Translations under genes and position numbers: made by a program
Part shown: piece after piece, positions 6,700-10,148 of the stretch
Position numbering within the stretch: the stretch's first letter is position 1
How the letters are laid out: each line of letters starts with the position of its first letter
The notes under the pieces: generated by a model
What the model was told of the DNA's origin: nothing
Database searches by the model: none
The model's input: only the letters and a program-made list of their open reading frames with translations
Source of the DNA: Schleiferiaceae bacterium
GTDB taxonomy: Bacteria > Bacteroidota > Bacteroidia > Flavobacteriales > Schleiferiaceae
Assembly: GCA_023260615.1 (NCBI GenBank)
Contig: JALQUY010000059.1
Location: forward strand, 1-10,148
Reading direction: 5' to 3'
Length of the DNA stretch: 10,148 bases

Positions 6700-7974
6700 C
6701 TAGTGGCTTTGTTCGAAGGAGGTAAAAACTTTTTCCATTCGGTTCAATGCCTCGTCCATTTCCTCGGCTGAAATCACCAAAGGGGGAGCGAACCGAATAA
6801 TATTTCCGTGGGTCGGCTTGGCCAAGAGCCCCGCATCGCGCAAGGCCATACAGAGGTCCCAAGCGGTGCTTGACTCGGGGCTGTCGTTGATGAGAACCGC
6901 ATTCAGCAAACCTTTGCCACGTATGCCTTTGATGAGAGAAAGGTGGCCAATTCGGGCCTTCAAGCCGTCCCGAAACTGCTCGCCCCGCGCCCGCGCATTT
7001 TGCATCAAAGCTTCCTCTTCCATCACCTCCAGGGCAGCCTGCGCCACCTTGGCCGCAATGGGATTGCCGCCAAAGGTCGATCCGTGCTGGCCGGGCTTAA
7101 TCGTCATCATGATCCCATCGTCCGCCAAGACGGCAGAGACGGGATACACGCCACCCGAAAGGGCCTTTCCTAAGATGAGAATGTCCGCACGCACGTAGGT
7201 GGCTGCCTGACGCTCACAGCGCCCTCCCCCGCATTGGCAGTTGCCGCAGGTGGCGAGCCAGGAGCCCGTTCGGCCGATGCCTGTTTGAATTTCATCGGCG
7301 ATAAAGAGCACGTTCTTAGCGGCACAAAGCGCCGCGGCACGTGGAATAAAATCGGCCTCTGGCACCACCACGCCTGCTTCGCCTTGAATGGGTTCCACCA
7401 GGAATCCAGCGACATGGGGATCCTGGAGCGCTTTTTCTAGAGCCGCGATATCGTTGTATGGGATGCGCTCAAAACCAGGCATGTACGGACCAAAGCCTCC
7501 ATAACTGTCTGGATCGTTGGAAAAGGAAACGATGGTGCTGGTGCGCCCGTGAAAATTATCGGAACAGACCAGAATTTTCGCTTGATTGGCGGGGACGCCT
7601 TTCACATCGTAGGCCCAGCGGCGGCAAAGCTTAATGGCCGTTTCTACGGCTTCCGCACCTGAATTCATGGCGAGCACTTTGTCGTAGCCAAATCGCTCCG
7701 TGATGGCCTTCTCAAAGGGCCCCAACTCCGCATTGTAGAAGGCACGCGACGTCAGCGCAAGCGTTTGCGCCTGCTCCACGAGGGCGCCGACAATTCGGGG
7801 ATGGCTGTGTCCCTGATTTACCGCTGAATAGGCACTCAAGAAATCAAAGTACTCCTTGCCCTCGACGTCCCAAACGCGAATCCCTTCGCCCTTTTTCAAA
7901 ACAACGGGTAGCGGGTGGTAGTTGTGCGCACCGTGCGCATCTTCGAGGGCCATGAAATGCTGTGAATTCGCCAT
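6700..7974 (-). CDS. rocD: Ornithine-oxo-acid aminotransferase
   Basis: PLP enzyme (class III aminotransferase) converting ornithine and 2-oxoglutarate to glutamate semialdehyde and glutamate, linking arginine/ornithine breakdown with proline and glutamate. It has 424 residues from MANSQHFMALEDAHGAHNYHP. Visible motifs: NSGAEAVETAIKLCRRW (104-120) for phosphate binding, NFHGRT (140-145), EPIQGEAGV (194-202), the cofactor aspartate D227 in DEIQTGIGRTG, the Schiff-base lysine K270 in ILGKALSGG, and PGQHGSTFGGNP. Between WLAT and ADILILGK lies an insertion, CGNCQCGGGRC, with cysteines 243, 246, 248 and 253 (C-x2-C-x-C-x4-C), absent from the common form of the enzyme as I know it. The frame is open further upstream to 8175, but that part runs antisense through the divergent gene. 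The start at 7974 fits both family length and the promoter box at 8000-7993. Confidence 0.93.
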   Translation of the reverse strand: MANSQHFMALEDAHGAHNYHPLPVVLKKGEGIRVWDVEGKEYFDFLSAYSAVNQGHSHPRIVGALVEQAQTLALTSRAFYNAELGPFEKAITERFGYDKVLAMNSGAEAVETAIKLCRRWAYDVKGVPANQAKILVCSDNFHGRTSTIVSFSNDPDSYGGFGPYMPGFERIPYNDIAALEKALQDPHVAGFLVEPIQGEAGVVVPEADFIPRAAALCAAKNVLFIADEIQTGIGRTGSWLATCGNCQCGGGRCERQAATYVRADILILGKALSGGVYPVSAVLADDGIMMTIKPGQHGSTFGGNPIAAKVAQAALEVMEEEALMQNARARGEQFRDGLKARIGHLSLIKGIRGKGLLNAVLINDSPESSTAWDLCMALRDAGLLAKPTHGNIIRFAPPLVISAEEMDEALNRMEKVFTSFEQSH

Positions 7975-7990
7975 AGAATCGTGGATTTTC

Positions 7991-8026
7991 CTCAAAGATA
8001 AGGCCGGAGGCGGGAGTATCTTTGAG
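7991..8026. promoter_or_regulatory. Mirror-image divergent promoters (perfect 10-bp inverted repeat)
   Basis: CTCAAAGATA (7991-8000) and TATCTTTGAG (8017-8026) are exact inverted repeats with a 16-bp GC-rich spacer. Each arm reads TATCTTTG in the direction of its own gene, an exact TAnnTTTG Bacteroidota -7 box: 8017-8024 for the rRNA methyltransferase on the plus strand and 8000-7993 for the aminotransferase on the minus strand. No TTG -33 element is seen at normal spacing for either. The plus box ends 4 bp before the ATG at 8029, implying little or no 5' leader. The minus box leaves ~18 bp to its ATG. The symmetry could alternatively be an operator for a dimeric regulator. Confidence 0.55.
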
Positions 8027-8028
8027 CC

Positions 8029-9441
8029 ATGATTTTGGAAGGAGTTCTTATGGAGCGCGCCGGCGGGCGCGGGGTTTGCGTAGCCCATGCCCCCGATGGC
8101 AAGACGATTTTGGTTGCAGGAGCAGCCCCAGGCGACATCGCCACCATCAAGGTGCTTCGCAAAAAGAAAAAGCATTTAGAAGCCGTCATTGAGCGCTTGG
8201 AGCACCCTTCCCCCCACCGAGTTCAACCCACCTGTGCGTACGCTGAGGATTGCGGCGGTTGCAGTTGGCAGCATGTCGACTATGGCCACCAAGCCGAATT
8301 TAAGGACGTCGAGGTTCGAGAAAACCTGCGGCGCATTGGCCAAGTGGAGGGCGGAGACTTCCGACCCATCGTGCCTGCACCCAAAGCCTACCGCTACCGA
8401 AACAAGTTGGAATTTAGCTTCTCCGCCAGCCGCTGGTTGAGCTGGAAGGAGATTGCTTCGGGAGAGGAAATTGCCCAGAAACAGGCCCTGGGCTTCCACG
8501 TCCCCGGCCTTTGGGACAAGATCATGGACATCGAGACCTGCCATCTGCAACCCGAACCCTCCAATGCCATCAAGAATTTTATTCGGGACTACGCTTTTAC
8601 CAACGGCTTGAGCTTTTTTCACCCACGCGAAAAGCACGGTTTGCTGCGCACGATGATGCTGCGCTGCACCCAAGCCGGCGATTGGATGCTCGTCATCCAG
8701 TTCTACGAAGCCCCGGAAGAAGCGGGTTTGGGCCTTATGCAAGCGGTCTGTGATGCCTTCCCAGAGATTAAAAGTGCGTACTACGCCCACAACCCCAAGC
8801 CCAACGACAGCATCTACGATTTGGACCTGCAGCTCTTTAAGGGCGAGCCCTACGTCGTAGAGCATATGCCCTCTGCGGTGGAAGGCGGCCGAGCCCTCTC
8901 CTTCCGTATTGGCCCGAAGAGTTTTTACCAGACCAACCCGGAACAAGCGCATCGACTCTACGCCGAGGCCCTGAAGCTCGCCAACGTCGGCCCCGAAGAC
9001 ACGGTCTACGACCTCTACACAGGAACGGGCACGATTGCGCTCTTCATGGCCCAAGTGGCGAAAAAAGTCGTTGGCATTGAGTCCGTGCCTGAAGCCATTG
9101 CAGCCGCCAAGGAAAATGCCCGTGAAAACGGCATCACCAACGCCCACTTTGAGGTGGGCGACATGCGACACGCCTTCCAAGCAGAACTCTGGGAGCGCTA
9201 TGGCAAACCCAACGTCTTGGTTACGGACCCCCCACGCGACGGCATGCACCCCAAGGTGGTCGAGCGCCTCTTGGAGCTTGAAATTCCACGCGTGGTCTAT
9301 GTGAGCTGTAATTCGGCCACTCAAGCGCGCGACTTGGCCCTCCTTCAAGAGAAGTATGCCGTCACCGTGGTTCAGCCGGTGGATATGTTCCCACAAACGC
9401 ATCACGTGGAGAACATCGCCCTACTCGAACTCAAAGCCTAA
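8029..9441 (+). CDS. rlmD: 23S rRNA (uracil-C5)-methyltransferase, RlmD/RlmCD type
   Basis: SAM-dependent enzyme that makes 5-methyluridine in 23S rRNA (U1939 in the E. coli RlmD case; Gram-positive RlmCD also modifies U747, so exact site is inferred). It has 470 residues. An N-terminal TRAM RNA-binding domain (~1-58) is followed by the iron-sulfur ligands C69-x5-C75-x2-C78 and C171, all present. The methyltransferase domain carries FYQTNPEQ (299-306), the SAM motif VYDLYTGTGTIAL (326-338), DPPRDG (400-405), the nucleophile C427 in VVYVSCN and the base-type residue E461 in HHVENIALLE. All key residues are intact. It begins a rightward unit with the TPMT-like gene 4 bp downstream. The start at 8029 is supported by the TRAM domain beginning at once and by the -7 box 4 bp upstream. 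Confidence 0.93.
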   Translation: MILEGVLMERAGGRGVCVAHAPDGKTILVAGAAPGDIATIKVLRKKKKHLEAVIERLEHPSPHRVQPTCAYAEDCGGCSWQHVDYGHQAEFKDVEVRENLRRIGQVEGGDFRPIVPAPKAYRYRNKLEFSFSASRWLSWKEIASGEEIAQKQALGFHVPGLWDKIMDIETCHLQPEPSNAIKNFIRDYAFTNGLSFFHPREKHGLLRTMMLRCTQAGDWMLVIQFYEAPEEAGLGLMQAVCDAFPEIKSAYYAHNPKPNDSIYDLDLQLFKGEPYVVEHMPSAVEGGRALSFRIGPKSFYQTNPEQAHRLYAEALKLANVGPEDTVYDLYTGTGTIALFMAQVAKKVVGIESVPEAIAAAKENARENGITNAHFEVGDMRHAFQAELWERYGKPNVLVTDPPRDGMHPKVVERLLELEIPRVVYVSCNSATQARDLALLQEKYAVTVVQPVDMFPQTHHVENIALLELKA

Positions 9442-9445
9442 ATCC

Positions 9446-10045
9446 ATGGACAGCGCCACATACTGGGAAGACCGCTACGGCCAAAATCAGACCGGCTGGG
9501 ATCTCAACGGCCCCACCCCTGCCCTTCAGGCGGCAGCAGAAGGCTTAGCGAAGGATGCCTTCATCCTCATCCCGGGCTGTGGCTTTGGCTGGGACGGGGA
9601 AGCGCTTTGGGCCAAAGGCTACAGGAATATCTACCTCAGCGACTGGGCCCCCTCGGCTAAAACCGCCTTTCTCCAGCGCGTCCCGGACTTTCCAGAAACA
9701 CAGTTCGTGAGCGGTGACTTTTATGAGTGGGCCTCCCTGCCGGAGCAGGCCGGGCGCTTTGATGCCGTGCTCGAATGCACCTTTTACTGCGCCATCCCCC
9801 CTGCGCGACGGGACGACTACGCAGCCGCCATGGCCCGCCTTCTCAAGCCCGGCGGACGCCTCATGGGGGTGCTTTTCACCTTTCCCTTGACAGAGGCTGG
9901 GCCTCCTTTTGGGGGATCTCTCGAAGAATACGAAGCACGCTTCAGCGCACCCTTCTTCCTGGAAGAACTCGGCCCTACGAACTTGAGCATCCCACCGCGC
10001 GCCGACAAAGAGGTCTTTTTCTGCGCTAAATTGCAGGCATCATGA
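9446..10045 (+). CDS. TPMT-family SAM-dependent methyltransferase
   Basis: Class I methyltransferase of the thiopurine S-methyltransferase family, 199 residues, cytoplasmic. Seen in the sequence: YWEDRYGQNQTGWDL (6-20), typical of the family N-terminus; the SAM-binding loop ILIPGCGFGWDGEAL (40-54); the acidic ribose-binding position in IYLSDWAPSA (62-71); SGDFYEW (89-95); and LECTFYCAIPPARRDDY (109-125), matching the family E-x-T-x-x-CAIPP block. Then come LLKPGGRLMGVLF and a short C-terminal sheet. Family members methylate small thiols, halides, selenium or tellurium compounds, and the substrate here cannot be told from sequence. The ATG at 9446 lies 4 bp after the rlmD stop, and the stop overlaps the next ATG (ATGA), so it is inside an operon. 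The frame is open upstream to 9356 but that overlaps rlmD and lacks family sequence. Confidence 0.88.
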   Translation: MDSATYWEDRYGQNQTGWDLNGPTPALQAAAEGLAKDAFILIPGCGFGWDGEALWAKGYRNIYLSDWAPSAKTAFLQRVPDFPETQFVSGDFYEWASLPEQAGRFDAVLECTFYCAIPPARRDDYAAAMARLLKPGGRLMGVLFTFPLTEAGPPFGGSLEEYEARFSAPFFLEELGPTNLSIPPRADKEVFFCAKLQAS

Positions 10046-10148
10046 CGGAACGCACCCTCATCCTCGACCCCGAACGCCTTCAGCGCGTCATCCACCGCAT
10101 GGCATGGCAAATCGTTGAACGCCACCTCAACGATTCGGAAGTCTACCT
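10042..10148 (+). CDS. PyrR-like phosphoribosyltransferase (partial, N-terminus)
   Basis: Only the first 35 codons plus two bases are in the window: MTERTLILDPERLQRVIHRM and then AWQIVERHLNDSEVY. The pattern (ILdxxrlqrvIhRmAxqIxErnxxxxEvyL) matches the N-terminal helix of PyrR-family uracil phosphoribosyltransferase / pyrimidine regulators and of the related Bacteroidota phosphoribosyltransferases. The catalytic PRPP loop lies beyond the right edge, so the call is provisional. The ATG at 10042 overlaps the preceding stop by 4 bp, so it is translationally coupled to the TPMT-like gene. Whether it regulates pyrimidine genes or salvages uracil cannot be judged. Confidence 0.62.
   Translation, partial: MTERTLILDPERLQRVIHRMAWQIVERHLNDSEVY

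Noticed and set aside
7975..8175. N-terminal extension of the aminotransferase up to 8175
   Set aside because: The extra 67 codons run antisense through the start of the divergent gene and through the promoter dyad, and do not resemble the enzyme family.
8176..9405. Long 409-codon open frame on the minus strand opposite the rlmD-type gene
   Set aside because: The plus-strand protein has all catalytic and iron-sulfur residues, and the antisense frame shows no recognisable domain. Such frames arise from GC-rich codon use opposite a real gene.

Overview
The window looks like chromosomal, core-type DNA from a member of the Bacteroidota, most likely a Flavobacteriales-like lineage with fairly high GC. 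The grounds are: gene families typical of that phylum (a SusC/OmpA-era TonB-dependent receptor paired with a carboxypeptidase-regulatory-like protein, an exported M23 peptidase of the Bacteroidota type, a Bacteroidota-type ZapA beside RNase Y); TAnnTTTG-type -7 promoter boxes; and little sign of Shine-Dalgarno sites. No phage, IS, CRISPR, tRNA or rRNA sequence is recognisable. The lineage call rests on remembered family sequences and is an inference.

Left part, minus strand (1-1907): a three-gene block transcribed leftwards, namely a small coiled-coil protein, the cell-division protein ZapA and RNase Y (cut by the window edge). A 10-bp RNA stem sits between zapA and rny.

Middle, plus strand (1974-6614): divergent from that block lies a very tightly packed envelope operon. 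It holds an exported M23 (LytM-type) peptidase, an exported small protein with a carboxypeptidase-regulatory-like domain, an outer-membrane TonB-dependent receptor and a 77-residue cytoplasmic protein. The first three overlap by 4 bp and 1 bp, and the fourth starts 2 bp after the receptor stop. A strong bidirectional terminator (6613-6687) separates this operon from the convergent ornithine aminotransferase gene.

Right part: ornithine aminotransferase (minus, 6700-7974) and an rlmD-type 23S rRNA uracil methyltransferase (plus, from 8029) diverge from a 54-bp gap. That gap carries a perfect 10-bp inverted repeat, each arm of which contains a Bacteroidota -7 box. The rlmD-type gene is followed closely by a TPMT-family methyltransferase and the start of a PyrR-like phosphoribosyltransferase.

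Most genes are ordinary housekeeping or envelope genes and I do not see a clearly new defence or mobile system. The points most worth a second look are the mirror-image divergent promoter at 7991-8026, the four-cysteine insertion in the aminotransferase, the separation of regulatory-like domain and receptor into two overlapping genes, the coiled-coil partner gene of zapA, and the structured loop of the shared terminator.
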